Part shown: positions 33,645-42,378 of the stretch, piece by piece
Position numbering within the stretch: the stretch's first letter is position 1
How the letters are laid out: each line of letters starts with the position of its first letter
NCBI GenBank assembly: GCA_035549015.1
Contig: DASZRW010000081.1
Location: forward strand, 1 to 64,000
Length of the DNA: 64,000 nt
DNA from: JAFDZV01 sp035549015
GTDB taxonomy: Bacteria; Bacteroidota; Ignavibacteria; OLB7
Direction of reading: 5' to 3'
The notes under the pieces: generated by a model
Database searches by the model: none
What the model was told of the DNA's origin: nothing
Seen by the model: the letters and a program-made list of their open reading frames with translations, nothing else
Program-made: the position numbers and the translations under genes

Positions 33645-34274
33645 ATGAGTACGTTCAACGACGATAGTTTCCCGCATCCCGGTGCCCCGTGGCGGTCGCC
33701 GCGCATGCGACCCCCGGCGCATGTGGTGTATGCGTTTCTGCTGACGATTCTCTGCGGCGTGCCGCTGGCCGCGCAGGAATATCCGGCCGGCATCGTCTAT
33801 GGTCCGAAGGCGGCCTTCCAGGTGGCCGCACCCGACGGATGGGTGCTCAGCAACACCGCCGGCCTTGCACAGAGTCTGCATTGCGTGCTCTATCTGCAGG
33901 GCTCCACATGGGTGGACTCCCCGGTGATCATGTATGCGAAGATCGCCAGCCCGACGTTCACGCGGCACGAGACGTTCGCGCGCTGGGCGGTCGCGGAGTA
34001 TCGGAAGGAGGATACCGCGTTTCAGTTCATGCGCGTGGGGACGGGGCACACGGGCGACGGACATTCCTACATCGTCAACGAGTACCGGAGCGGGGGCGAC
34101 AGCACCGTTGAACGGGTTGCCTACATCCAGCTTCCGAAGGCGGTGGCCTATATTGTTCTCTCGGCACGGAACAACGCTGCGTACGCCTCGCAGCAGGGCG
34201 CGCTTGCCGGCGTGCTGGAATCGTTCCGCTACACGCCGAGGTACATACGCCGGTCGGTGGTTCGTGGTCAGTAG
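33645..34274 (+). CDS. secreted protein of unknown function
   Basis: 209 residues. An export signal is seen at residues 26-44 (VVYAFLLTILCGVPLAAQ). A start at ATG 33705 (residue 21) would give a more ordinary signal length; neither start has a ribosome binding site. The mature part is beta-rich (FQVAAPDGWVLSNTAGLAQS; VERVAYIQLPKAVAYIVLSA) and ends with a helix GALAGVLESFRYTPRY, resembling small secreted proteins of the PsbP/DUF-type sandwich fold, but I cannot name the family. It lies 58 bases before lipB. Confidence 0.7.
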   Translation: MSTFNDDSFPHPGAPWRSPRMRPPAHVVYAFLLTILCGVPLAAQEYPAGIVYGPKAAFQVAAPDGWVLSNTAGLAQSLHCVLYLQGSTWVDSPVIMYAKIASPTFTRHETFARWAVAEYRKEDTAFQFMRVGTGHTGDGHSYIVNEYRSGGDSTVERVAYIQLPKAVAYIVLSARNNAAYASQQGALAGVLESFRYTPRYIRRSVVRGQ

Positions 34275-34301
34275 TCGGTTGCGACCAACCAACGACTGAC
34301 C
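34266..34301. repeat. imperfect intergenic hairpin
   Basis: GGTCAGTAGTCGG (34266-34278) pairs with CCAACGACTGACC (34289-34301), 11 of 13 positions, and is followed by more copies of the ACTGACC word up to lipB. It covers the end of the secreted-protein gene. Low-complexity words resembling these (CCACGAACC, ACTGACC) also occur before the genes at 49464 and 53573. Confidence 0.55.
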
Positions 34302-34332
34302 ACTGACCAATGACCATTAACCCCTGACCGAC

Positions 34333-34995
34333 ATGCCTGCAGAACTGACAGCAATGGCCACCACGGTGGAGCCGCAATGGATCGGCCGGATTCCGTTCGG
34401 CGATGCATGGGCGATGCAGCGCGCCATCTTCGAGGAGGTTGTGCGCAACGAGCGGCCGAACACGTTCCTGCTCTGCGAGCATCCGGACGTGATCACGCTC
34501 GGGCGCAATGCCCGCAACGACTCCAACCTCCTTGTCTCCCGCGAGGAGCTGGCCGCCCGCGGCTACGAGGTGTTCGATATCGATCGCGGCGGCGACGTGA
34601 CCTATCACGGGCCGGGGCAACTGGTGGGATATCCGATCATTCGCCTCGGCGACTTCCGCGAGGATCTGGGCTGGTACATGCGGACGCTGGAGGAACTGGT
34701 GATCCATGCCATTCGCGCCTACGGTCTGGAAGGGGAGCACCGTGCCGGGATGAGCGGCGTCTGGTGCAACGATGCCAAGATCTGCGCCATCGGCGTCCGC
34801 GCTTCGCGCTGGGCCACCATGCACGGCTTCGCGCTCAACGTAGCGACGGACCTGAGCCGCTTCGATCCGATCATCCCATGCGGCATCTCGGAGTATGCCG
34901 TCACCTCCATCGCACAGGAGTCCGGCACGGCTCCGGCGCTGGAAGATGTTGCCCGCGAGGTTGTCGCCGTCTGGGACACCGTCTTCGCGGCGTAG
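34333..34995 (+). CDS. lipB: octanoyltransferase LipB
   Basis: 220 residues. The signature RGGDVTYHGPGQLVGYP (85-101) and the catalytic pair K149 (DAKICAIGV) and C183 (IIPCGISEY) are complete. LipB transfers octanoyl from acyl carrier protein to lipoyl domains of 2-oxo-acid dehydrogenases through a thioester on the Cys; LipA then inserts sulfur. LipA is not in the window. lpdA nearby acts on the same lipoyl groups. Start at ATG 34333; ATG 34354 is an alternative. Confidence 0.96.
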   Translation: MPAELTAMATTVEPQWIGRIPFGDAWAMQRAIFEEVVRNERPNTFLLCEHPDVITLGRNARNDSNLLVSREELAARGYEVFDIDRGGDVTYHGPGQLVGYPIIRLGDFREDLGWYMRTLEELVIHAIRAYGLEGEHRAGMSGVWCNDAKICAIGVRASRWATMHGFALNVATDLSRFDPIIPCGISEYAVTSIAQESGTAPALEDVAREVVAVWDTVFAA

Positions 34996-35109
34996 GCGAA
35001 CGCGGCCCGTCCGGCTGCCGGGAGGAGTGCCGCCGCCGGGGGGCGGCCTTGCCCGAAATGCTGCGATCTCTTCGGCAAAGCAATGCCGCCCGATATTGGC
35101 GGGAACTGT

Positions 35110-35117
35110 TATATTCG
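35110..35117 (+). promoter_or_regulatory. possible -7 box upstream of the amidotransferase gene
   Basis: TATATTCG lies about 110 bases before ATG 35227 and differs by one base from TAnnTTTG. No -33 element at the right distance is evident. Confidence 0.3.
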
Positions 35118-35226
35118 CGGGCTAACGTGCTATGCGGTGGGGGTGATCCCTCAAATTCTCACCTGCCGGCATCCGGTTCGAGCCTCGATGGCCGCTCCGG
35201 AGTCGGCTTCACGGAATGAACTCGAT

Positions 35227-36123
35227 ATGTGCCGATTCCTCGCCTATATCGGAAAGCCGGTTCTCGCAAACGATCTGCTCTACCGCCCGACTCACTCGCT
35301 GATCGAGCGGCAGTCGCTCGCCGCGCAGGAGATGTCCATTCCGATCAACGGCGATGGCTTCGGCATCAGTTGGTACGACTTCAATCTGGATGATGAGCCC
35401 TGCCAGTTCCGCTCCGTGCGTCCCGCCTGGAGCGACGAGAACCTGAGGCATCTGGCGAAGAAGGTGCGGACGAACATGCTCTTCACGCACATCCGTGCCG
35501 CGACGCCCGGCTCCACGGTGGAGGAGATCAACTGCCATCCGTTCATTTATGGAAAGCTTACATGGATGCACAACGGCATGGTGCAGGGCTTCAGAACCAT
35601 CCGCCGCGCGCTGCTGCGCGAGTTGCGAGATGAGGCCTACGATGCCGTGAGCGGCTCCACCGATTCCGAACATCTCTTCGGACTCTTCCTGAACAACCTT
35701 CGCGACCCGAGCGGCCCGGTATCCACGCAGGACATGGTGGACGCCATGTACGGGATGTTCAGCGATTTCAATCGGCTCCTCTTCGAGCACGATGTGAAGG
35801 AGCACTCCTATCTCAACCTCTGCGTATCGAACGGCCGCTCCGTGATCGCGACACGCTACACAACCAATCCGCGCGTTCAGCCCGCGTCGCTCTACTACAT
35901 GTTCGGCCGCGAGTATGTCTGCGACAACGATCGCTGCATGATGCTTCCGGACGACGGCCACAGCGAGGCGATCGTAATCTCCTCGGAGCCCTTCACCGGT
36001 GTGAAGTCCGACTGGATCAAGGTGACGCGCAACTCCATGTTGATCGTGGACGAGGATCTCTCGATCCGCTTCGCCGATATCGAACTGCCGTTCGAGAAGG
36101 CGACGTTCGTCTACGAGGAATGA
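35227..36123 (+). CDS. class II glutamine amidotransferase (EgtC/YafJ-like)
   Basis: 298 residues from ATG 35227. The protein begins MCRFLAYIGKP, so Cys2 becomes the N-terminal nucleophile after Met removal, which decides the start. Other Ntn-hydrolase features are GDGFGISWYD, FTHIRAATPG, NCHPFIYGKLTWMHNG and DSEHLFGLFL. Stand-alone enzymes of this type hydrolyse Gln-like amide bonds, as EgtC does for gamma-glutamyl conjugates in ergothioneine synthesis. No egtB/egtD genes are nearby, so the substrate is open. It precedes nuoL by 103 bases. A short CCGCGC/GCGCGG hairpin is in between. Confidence 0.88.
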   Translation: MCRFLAYIGKPVLANDLLYRPTHSLIERQSLAAQEMSIPINGDGFGISWYDFNLDDEPCQFRSVRPAWSDENLRHLAKKVRTNMLFTHIRAATPGSTVEEINCHPFIYGKLTWMHNGMVQGFRTIRRALLRELRDEAYDAVSGSTDSEHLFGLFLNNLRDPSGPVSTQDMVDAMYGMFSDFNRLLFEHDVKEHSYLNLCVSNGRSVIATRYTTNPRVQPASLYYMFGREYVCDNDRCMMLPDDGHSEAIVISSEPFTGVKSDWIKVTRNSMLIVDEDLSIRFADIELPFEKATFVYEE

Positions 36124-36226
36124 TACCCGCCCGCCCCCTCCGCGCGATGCGCGGCCTGGGGAACGGCACATCCCGGTTGTTCGTTCTGCACATCTTCGTC
36201 AGCCAAGTTCCTTTGCCTTCTCAAGC

Positions 36227-38182
36227 ATGATTTCAACGCTACTCCCGTTTGTCCTGCTGCTGCCGCTTGTCGGTTTCGTGATCAACGGCCTTCTCGGCAG
36301 GAAGATTGGATCGGAAAAGACCATTGCCACCATTGGAACAGCTGCGGTCGGGATTGCATTCCTGATGGCCGTTGCCATGTTCGTCGAGATGCTGGGGCTG
36401 CCGCCGCACGAGCGCCGTGTGATGGTGGATCTGGTGCCGTGGATCACGGCCGGAGACTTCTCGATCGGCTTCTCCTATCAGGTGGATCAGCTCTCGATGG
36501 TCTTCCTCCTGATCATCACCGGCGTCGGCTCGCTCATCCATCTCTACTCCGCCGGCTACATGCACGGCGATCCCGGCTTCTCCAGGTTCTTCGCCTACCT
36601 CAACCTCTTCATCTTCATGATGTTGAACCTGGTTCTGGCGGATAACTTCCTGGTGACCTTCCTGGGATGGGAGGGGGTGGGCCTCTGTTCGTTCCTCCTG
36701 ATCGGCTTCTGGTACGACCGGAAGTTCGAGGGCGTCGGTATCACCTGGACGGGAGATGCGGCGAAGAAGGCGTTCGTGATGAACCGCATCGGTGACCTCG
36801 GCATGCTCATCGGCATGTTCATCCTCTTCAACGAGTTCCACACGCTGAAGTATCAGCAGATCATCGATATCGTAACCACCGGCGGTTCGTTCTACCCCGG
36901 TTCGAGCACGGCGATCACCGCGGCCACACTCTGTCTCTTCCTCGGCGCCTGCGGCAAGTCCGCCCAGATACCGCTCGGCGTCTGGCTTCCGGACGCCATG
37001 GCCGGCCCCACGCCGGTCTCCGCGCTGATCCATGCCGCCACGATGGTGACCTCCGGCATCTTCCTCGTGAGCCGCAACGCCGCGCTCTTCACGCTGGCGC
37101 CGGCCACGATGGCCGTGATCACCGCGGTCGCCATTACCACGGCGTTCATCGCGGCTACCGTCGGCCTGGTGCAGAACGATATCAAGAAGGTGCTGGCCTA
37201 TTCCACCGTCTCGCAGCTCGGCTTCATGTTCGTTGCGCTGGGCGTGGGCGCCTACACGGCCGCCGTGTTCCATGTGATGACCCATGCCTTCTTCAAGGCG
37301 TTGCTCTTCCTCGGCTCCGGCTCGGTGATCCACGGCATGCACGAGGAGCAGGACATGCAGCGGATGGGAGGCCTGAAGAAGTACATGCCGGCAACCTATC
37401 GCACCTATCTGATCGGCGCGCTGGCGATCGCCGGCATCTTCCCGCTCAGCGGATTCTTTTCGAAGGACGAGATTCTCTATCACGCCTTCACGGACGGCAA
37501 CGGCATCCTCTGGGGTGTGGGCGTGCTTGCCGCCTTCTGCACGGCCTTCTATATGTTCCGCTCCGTCTACCTCACGTTCGACGGCGAGGAGCGCTTCGAT
37601 CATCATCACGTGCACCCGCACGAGTCGCCGGCCTCCATGACGATCCCGCTCTGGATCCTGGCCGTTCTCTCGGTGGCGGGCGGCTTCCTGGGGCTGCCGG
37701 GCATCTTCGGCGAGGATGCGAACCTGCTTCACTCCTGGCTGGAGCCGGTGTTCGAGCCCGCGTACAGGAACTTCTCGCAGCACCATGCCACATCGAGCAC
37801 GGAGCTGATCCTGATGGCGATCTCGCTCGGCGTGGGGATCAGCGGCATCCTGCTCGCGCGGCGCGTCTACATTCAGAAGCCGGGCACGGCAGACCGTATC
37901 GCCGGCTCCATGAAGGGGATCTACAAGCTCCTCTGGAACAAGTGGTACGTGGATGAGGTGTACGAGAACGCGATCGTGAAGCCGGTGGAGATCGGCTCGC
38001 GTACATTCCTGCATCGCGTCGTGGATGTGGGCCTGATCGACGGCATCATCAACGGCTCCGGACGCCTTACCGCTGCGGTTGCCGCGAACATCAGGAAGAT
38101 GCAGAACGGCGTGGCGCAGAACTATGCGATGGTGTTCGTTGTGGGCATCGTCGTGATCTTGGCATGGCTGCTGATGAAGTAG
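36227..38182 (+). CDS. nuoL: NADH-quinone oxidoreductase subunit L
   Basis: 651 residues, the normal length. Many membrane helices are visible, with antiporter-like motifs: LVTFLGWEGVGLCSFLLIGF (helix 5, with the conserved Glu), the Lys helices (GDAAKKAFVMNRIGDLGM; CGKSAQIPLGVWLPDAMAGP), HAATMVTSGIFL and the lateral helix region. NuoL is the distal proton-pumping subunit of complex I. The rest of the nuo operon is probably elsewhere; only L, M and N are in this cluster. The 3' end overlaps a non-nuo gene by 19 bases. Confidence 0.96.
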   Translation: MISTLLPFVLLLPLVGFVINGLLGRKIGSEKTIATIGTAAVGIAFLMAVAMFVEMLGLPPHERRVMVDLVPWITAGDFSIGFSYQVDQLSMVFLLIITGVGSLIHLYSAGYMHGDPGFSRFFAYLNLFIFMMLNLVLADNFLVTFLGWEGVGLCSFLLIGFWYDRKFEGVGITWTGDAAKKAFVMNRIGDLGMLIGMFILFNEFHTLKYQQIIDIVTTGGSFYPGSSTAITAATLCLFLGACGKSAQIPLGVWLPDAMAGPTPVSALIHAATMVTSGIFLVSRNAALFTLAPATMAVITAVAITTAFIAATVGLVQNDIKKVLAYSTVSQLGFMFVALGVGAYTAAVFHVMTHAFFKALLFLGSGSVIHGMHEEQDMQRMGGLKKYMPATYRTYLIGALAIAGIFPLSGFFSKDEILYHAFTDGNGILWGVGVLAAFCTAFYMFRSVYLTFDGEERFDHHHVHPHESPASMTIPLWILAVLSVAGGFLGLPGIFGEDANLLHSWLEPVFEPAYRNFSQHHATSSTELILMAISLGVGISGILLARRVYIQKPGTADRIAGSMKGIYKLLWNKWYVDEVYENAIVKPVEIGSRTFLHRVVDVGLIDGIINGSGRLTAAVAANIRKMQNGVAQNYAMVFVVGIVVILAWLLMK

Positions 38183-38919
38183 CCGGCCGCACCGGCTCGC
38201 GCTACCTGCGCTTCGGCGTCCGATGCCTGGGGCTTTTGCTGCCGGTGGCAATCGTTACCGCCGCTATGGCGGCCCCGGGAACCCTGCTGGATGTTCGCGT
38301 GGTGGAGGTGCCGCGCCATGAAGGAAGTCCCGGCCGTTCCCTGATACGGCTTCTCTCGCGTGCGGACTCCTCCGTCATCAGCCGCGATACGGTGGAGGGG
38401 ATATGGTACCGGATCGGCTACGATTCCGCCCGGGCCCGCTATCTGCTTGGAGGCGCGTTCGAGATTGGAGCCTGGCTCCCGGTGCGCTCCGTTGCCTTCC
38501 TCGATGAAGGAACCGGGCGTCTGGCGTACTCGCGCTTCGGAGAGGAGGGCTGGTTTGCCATGGCGATGACTGCCCGCCCTGACGGCCGCTACATCGCGTT
38601 CGTGGGAGGAAGGGAGGATGATGCCGCGATGCGCCTTGCCGTGCTGGATACGCAGGCCGACGTGGTGGCCGTTGCAGGCAGGGCACCCGCCCCGCCGCCG
38701 CTGGCAAGTGCGAACGAACGCGAGTTCTTCCGAAGCGCCCAGGGTGGCTACCAGTGGGGATCGCCGCCGTGGGACGGCTTCGTGACGATGGATGCGGGCA
38801 TCATCCTGTTCGACGGCTCCGGCGATCTGGTTGCCAGATACGGGGCGGATGCGGCAACGCACCGTGCCTCCCGGCGTATCTCGCGCCGATGGAGAATCGC
38901 AAAGCTCTTTCCCAAATAG
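38164..38919 (+). CDS. exported protein of unknown function between nuoL and nuoM
   Basis: 251 residues in a frame that begins within nuoL (19-base overlap at ATG 38164). An export signal is visible (LRFGVRCLGLLLPVAIVTAAMAAPG). The mature part is beta-rich with repeated RYLLGGAFEIGAWLPVRSVA, LDEGTGRLAYSRFGEEGWF and RPDGRYIAFVGGREDDAAMR, suggesting a small propeller or WD40/TolB-like sheet. No known family recognised and no complex I subunit of this kind is known. Its position inside the nuo cluster means it is co-transcribed with nuoL and nuoM. Confidence 0.72.
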   Translation: MAADEVAGRTGSRYLRFGVRCLGLLLPVAIVTAAMAAPGTLLDVRVVEVPRHEGSPGRSLIRLLSRADSSVISRDTVEGIWYRIGYDSARARYLLGGAFEIGAWLPVRSVAFLDEGTGRLAYSRFGEEGWFAMAMTARPDGRYIAFVGGREDDAAMRLAVLDTQADVVAVAGRAPAPPPLASANEREFFRSAQGGYQWGSPPWDGFVTMDAGIILFDGSGDLVARYGADAATHRASRRISRRWRIAKLFPK

Positions 38920-39038
38920 GTGTCCGCGGCCATCGGGCCGCACGCCGACAACGTACGACGCGGCGCCGCCGGCGGCCATCGTGATGGTGACCGTGATGGC
39001 TGGTGCCGACCGAGTCCGATAATCGAATACCTGGATCA

Positions 39039-40712
39039 ATGCTTCTTCTGCTGACGCTTTTCATACCGCTCCTCTTCGCGATCGTGCAGATGTTCGTCCC
39101 GGCGGAGAACAAGACTGCGCATCGGAATCTGGCGGCGGCCGGATCGATTGTCACCTTCATCGTATCGCTGGCGCTCTGGTTCAGCTTCGACAAGGCGAAC
39201 CCGGCATTCCAGTTCGTGATCAACGTGCCGTGGATCGCGTCGCTGGACATCGGCTTCCGCTTCGGGCTCGACGGCATGTCGCTGTTGCTCGTGATGCTCA
39301 CCACGTTCACCATGCCGATCGCCATCCTCTCCAGCCGCAACTCCATCAACGATCGCGACAAGCTCTACTACGTGATGTTGATGATCCTGCAGTTCGGGCT
39401 CACCGGCGTCTTCATGTCGCTGGACACCTTCCTCTTCTACATCTTCTGGGAGGTGGTGCTGATCCCGATGTACTTCCTGATCGGCATCTGGGGAGGCAAG
39501 GACCGGATCTATGCGTCGATGAAGTTCTTCCTCTACACGATGGCCGGCTCGCTTCTGATGCTGGTGGCAATCGTGTGGCTCGGGTATTACGCGCAGACCC
39601 ATGGAGGAGCCTTCACCACCGATTTCATGAAGCTCATGAAGGTGGGGCCTTCCATTCCGGTGGAGATTCAGAAGTGGCTGTTCCTCGCGTTCGCGCTCTC
39701 GTTCTGCATCAAGGTGCCGCTCTTCCCGCTGCATACGTGGCTGCCGGACGCACATACGCAGGCGCCTACGGCAGGCTCCGTGATCCTGGCTGCGGTGATG
39801 CTGAAGATGGGAACCTACGGTCTCATCCGCTTCAACCTGCAGTTGTTCCCGCAGTCATCGCTGCAGTATGCCGACGCAATCTCCGTGCTCGCGGTGATCG
39901 GCATCATCTACGGCGCATTGCTCGCCATGGTGCAGAGCGATGTGAAGAAGCTGGTTGCCTACTCCTCGGTTGCCCACCTCGGGTTCGTGGTGCTCGGCAT
40001 CTTCTCGATGACCGCGGAAGGAGTGCAGGGGGCGGTTCTGCAGATGGTCAATCACGGCCTCTCCACCGGCATGCTCTTCCTTCTGGTGGGCTTCATCTAC
40101 GAGCGGCGCCACACGCGGCAGATGTCCGAGTTCGGCGGCCTCGCCAAATCCATGCCGGTCTACGCCACGTTCTTCGCCCTTGCGGTGTTCGCATCAGTGG
40201 GCCTTCCGGGCCTGAACGGATTCGTTGGTGAGTACCTCACGCTCGTTGGCGCGTATGTCTCGGACAATCTCTCCAGCAAGTGGTTCGCCGTGGTCGCTGC
40301 CTCCGGCGTGATTCTCGCCGCCGTCTACCTGCTCATCTTGTTCCAGAAGATGTTCTTCGGGCCGCTCACGAATCCGGAGAACGGCAGGCTGAAGGATCTG
40401 AGCCGCCTGGAGGTTGGCCTCCTGGTGCCGATGGTCCTCTTCTGCATCTGGATCGGATTCCATCCCAACACCTTCCTGAGCGTTACCGAGAAGTCGTCGC
40501 GCGCAGTGGTCGGCGTCGTGGAGCAGTTGAAGGGGCAGAACCGGTATGCGGTGGATGCGAACCTTCGGATCGGGCGCGACACAGCGACCGTGCCGCCGGG
40601 AGCCGGCACCAGGATGGGGCAGCCGGAGATCATGCATCCGGGAGGGCAGGGGGCGCCTCCGGTGCAGGTGATGCCCGCGCCGCCGTCGCAGGCCGCGCCG
40701 CCGGGGCACTAG
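39039..40712 (+). CDS. nuoM: NADH-quinone oxidoreductase subunit M
   Basis: 557 residues from ATG 39039 (an in-frame GTG lies at 39003, but the protein then would have an unusual polar lead). Antiporter-type motifs are clear: FYIFWEVVLIPMYFLIGIWG with the essential Glu, FCIKVPLFPLHTWLPDAHTQ with Lys, APTAGSVILAAVMLKMGTYG and VKKLVAYSSVAHLGFVVLGI. The C-terminal 60 residues are an extra Pro/Gly/Gln-rich tail (PEIMHPGGQGAPPVQVMPAP) not seen in most NuoM, probably extramembranous. It is a proton-pumping subunit of complex I. Confidence 0.96.
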   Translation: MLLLLTLFIPLLFAIVQMFVPAENKTAHRNLAAAGSIVTFIVSLALWFSFDKANPAFQFVINVPWIASLDIGFRFGLDGMSLLLVMLTTFTMPIAILSSRNSINDRDKLYYVMLMILQFGLTGVFMSLDTFLFYIFWEVVLIPMYFLIGIWGGKDRIYASMKFFLYTMAGSLLMLVAIVWLGYYAQTHGGAFTTDFMKLMKVGPSIPVEIQKWLFLAFALSFCIKVPLFPLHTWLPDAHTQAPTAGSVILAAVMLKMGTYGLIRFNLQLFPQSSLQYADAISVLAVIGIIYGALLAMVQSDVKKLVAYSSVAHLGFVVLGIFSMTAEGVQGAVLQMVNHGLSTGMLFLLVGFIYERRHTRQMSEFGGLAKSMPVYATFFALAVFASVGLPGLNGFVGEYLTLVGAYVSDNLSSKWFAVVAASGVILAAVYLLILFQKMFFGPLTNPENGRLKDLSRLEVGLLVPMVLFCIWIGFHPNTFLSVTEKSSRAVVGVVEQLKGQNRYAVDANLRIGRDTATVPPGAGTRMGQPEIMHPGGQGAPPVQVMPAPPSQAAPPGH

Positions 40713-40839
40713 GTTCCATGCGGGAACTCCCGCTTCATGCGCCGCGCATCCGTGGGATGGCGGCGCATCCAGGCAGATGTCAACTTCGAATTGAACACGT
40801 ATGCCGGCCAGCGCAGCGCCGGCCAACAACGATCGCTTC

Positions 40840-42288
40840 ATGAGCCAGATAGACCTTTTGACAGCATTGCCAATCGAGATCGTCAGCGCCTTCGCGCTGC
40901 TGGTGATGCTCGCCGACGCGCTTGTGGAGAAGAGCACCAAGCTGTGCTCCACCCTCGCCGTGATCGGCTTCGCAGGCGGCATCATCGCCGCGATCCTGCC
41001 GCTCACCGGCGCCATACCCGCGATGCATGGGACCATGGATGGATTCAACGGCATGATCCGCACCGGCGGCATGTCCGCGATCTACGACATCGTCTTCTGC
41101 GCCGCCGCGATCATCGCCGTGCTCCTCTCCACGGACTATCTGCGTCGTGTGGGAGGGATGTACGATGAGTTCTACACCCTCATCGCCATGTCCGTTGCCG
41201 GCATGATGCTGATCGCGCACGCCAACGATCTGATGATCCTCTTCGTGGGCGTGGAAGTAATGTCCATCGCCTTCTACGTGCTCGCCGGTCTGGTGCGCGG
41301 CTCCATCGGTTCCAACGAGGCCGCCATGAAGTACTTCCTGCTCGGCGCCTTCGCCTCCGGCTTCCTGTTGTACGGCATCGCGCTGGTGTACGGCGCGGTT
41401 GGCGACACCACCTACAAGGCGATCGTGAGTGCGGCCTCCGCGTCGCAGTATCCGGCGCTGCTCTGGGCCGGCGTCGGGCTGATCGTTGTGGGCCTCGGCT
41501 TCAAGGTGGCGGCGTTCCCGTTCCACCAGTGGGCGCCGGACGTCTACCAGGGGGCGCCCACCGTGGTGACCGGCTTCATGAGCACGGCCGGCAAGGCGGC
41601 CGCCTTCAGCGGGTTCATCGGCGTGATCGCTGCGGTTGCGGCCAGCGGCGCTCATGACTTCAACCGTGTCCGCTTCATCGTTGCGATACTGGCGGTCTGC
41701 TCCATGCTGGTGGGGAACATCACGGCGATCGTGCAGACGAACATCAAGCGGATGCTGGCCTACAGCTCCATCGCCCACGCAGGCTACATGCTGATCGGCA
41801 TCGCGGCGGCAAGCAACACCGGCTTCAACGGCATCACCTACTATCTCGCCGCCTACCTCTTCATGCAGGTGGGCACGTTCGCAATCGTGGGCATGCTGGA
41901 GCGTGAGAACGGCGGCAACCTCTCCATCGACGACTACCGCGGCCTGGGGCGCCGGCGTCCGGGGCTCGCGATCGTGATGGCGATCTTCATGTTCTCCCTC
42001 ACCGGCATTCCGCCGTTCGCCGGCTTCTTCGGCAAGTACTACCTCTTCGCGGCGGCCATCGAATCGGGAATGACCTGGCTCGCCATCGTGGGTGTTGTCG
42101 CCTCCGTGATCTCCGCCTGGTTCTATCTGGGCCTGATCGTGGCGATGTTCTTCCGCGAGCCGAGCGGCGAGGCCGCTGCGGAGAACAGCATCTCCGGCCT
42201 CTCCAAGACCGCGCTCGGGCTCTCCATCGCCGGCACGCTGATCGTGGGCTTCCTGCCGGAGCTCTTCCTGCGGGTGCTGGCGCACTAG
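40840..42288 (+). CDS. nuoN: NADH-quinone oxidoreductase subunit N
   Basis: 482 residues from ATG 40840. Motifs: LMILFVGVEVMSIAFYVLAG with the proton-path Glu, FKVAAFPFHQWAPDVYQGAP with Lys, and IKRMLAYSSIAHAGYMLIGI. It is the third antiporter-like complex I subunit and normally the last gene of the operon, as here. A perfect 11-base-pair hairpin at 42328-42359 ends the transcript. Confidence 0.96.
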   Translation: MSQIDLLTALPIEIVSAFALLVMLADALVEKSTKLCSTLAVIGFAGGIIAAILPLTGAIPAMHGTMDGFNGMIRTGGMSAIYDIVFCAAAIIAVLLSTDYLRRVGGMYDEFYTLIAMSVAGMMLIAHANDLMILFVGVEVMSIAFYVLAGLVRGSIGSNEAAMKYFLLGAFASGFLLYGIALVYGAVGDTTYKAIVSAASASQYPALLWAGVGLIVVGLGFKVAAFPFHQWAPDVYQGAPTVVTGFMSTAGKAAAFSGFIGVIAAVAASGAHDFNRVRFIVAILAVCSMLVGNITAIVQTNIKRMLAYSSIAHAGYMLIGIAAASNTGFNGITYYLAAYLFMQVGTFAIVGMLERENGGNLSIDDYRGLGRRRPGLAIVMAIFMFSLTGIPPFAGFFGKYYLFAAAIESGMTWLAIVGVVASVISAWFYLGLIVAMFFREPSGEAAAENSISGLSKTALGLSIAGTLIVGFLPELFLRVLAH

Positions 42289-42327
42289 CCGGCGTCCCGC
42301 GTGCGGTGCATCAGGTAGAACATATTC

Positions 42328-42359
42328 CGCAGGGATAGTGGTTGCCCGCTATCCCTGCG
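42328..42359 (+). terminator. perfect hairpin after nuoN, next to the promoter of the following module
   Basis: CGCAGGGATAG (42328-42338) pairs perfectly with CTATCCCTGCG (42349-42359), with a ten-base loop, followed by CTCGTTTG. It fits a nuoN terminator, but its nearness to the promoter box at 42368 also allows an operator role for the ATPase/DUF4276 module. Confidence 0.72.
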
Positions 42360-42367
42360 CTCGTTTG

Positions 42368-42375
42368 TACATTTG
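42368..42375 (+). promoter_or_regulatory. -7 promoter box immediately before an ATPase gene
   Basis: TACATTTG is an exact TAnnTTTG match only four bases before ATG 42379, and TTG lies 23 bases upstream (42342-42344). No Shine-Dalgarno is present. If used, transcription would start at or beside the ATG, giving a leaderless message. Confidence 0.5.
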
Positions 42376-42378
42376 TTG

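Noticed and set aside
36239..38251. 670-codon minus-strand frame opposite nuoL
   Set aside because: The sequence is a His/Asp/Glu-rich mirror of the hydrophobic NuoL helices.
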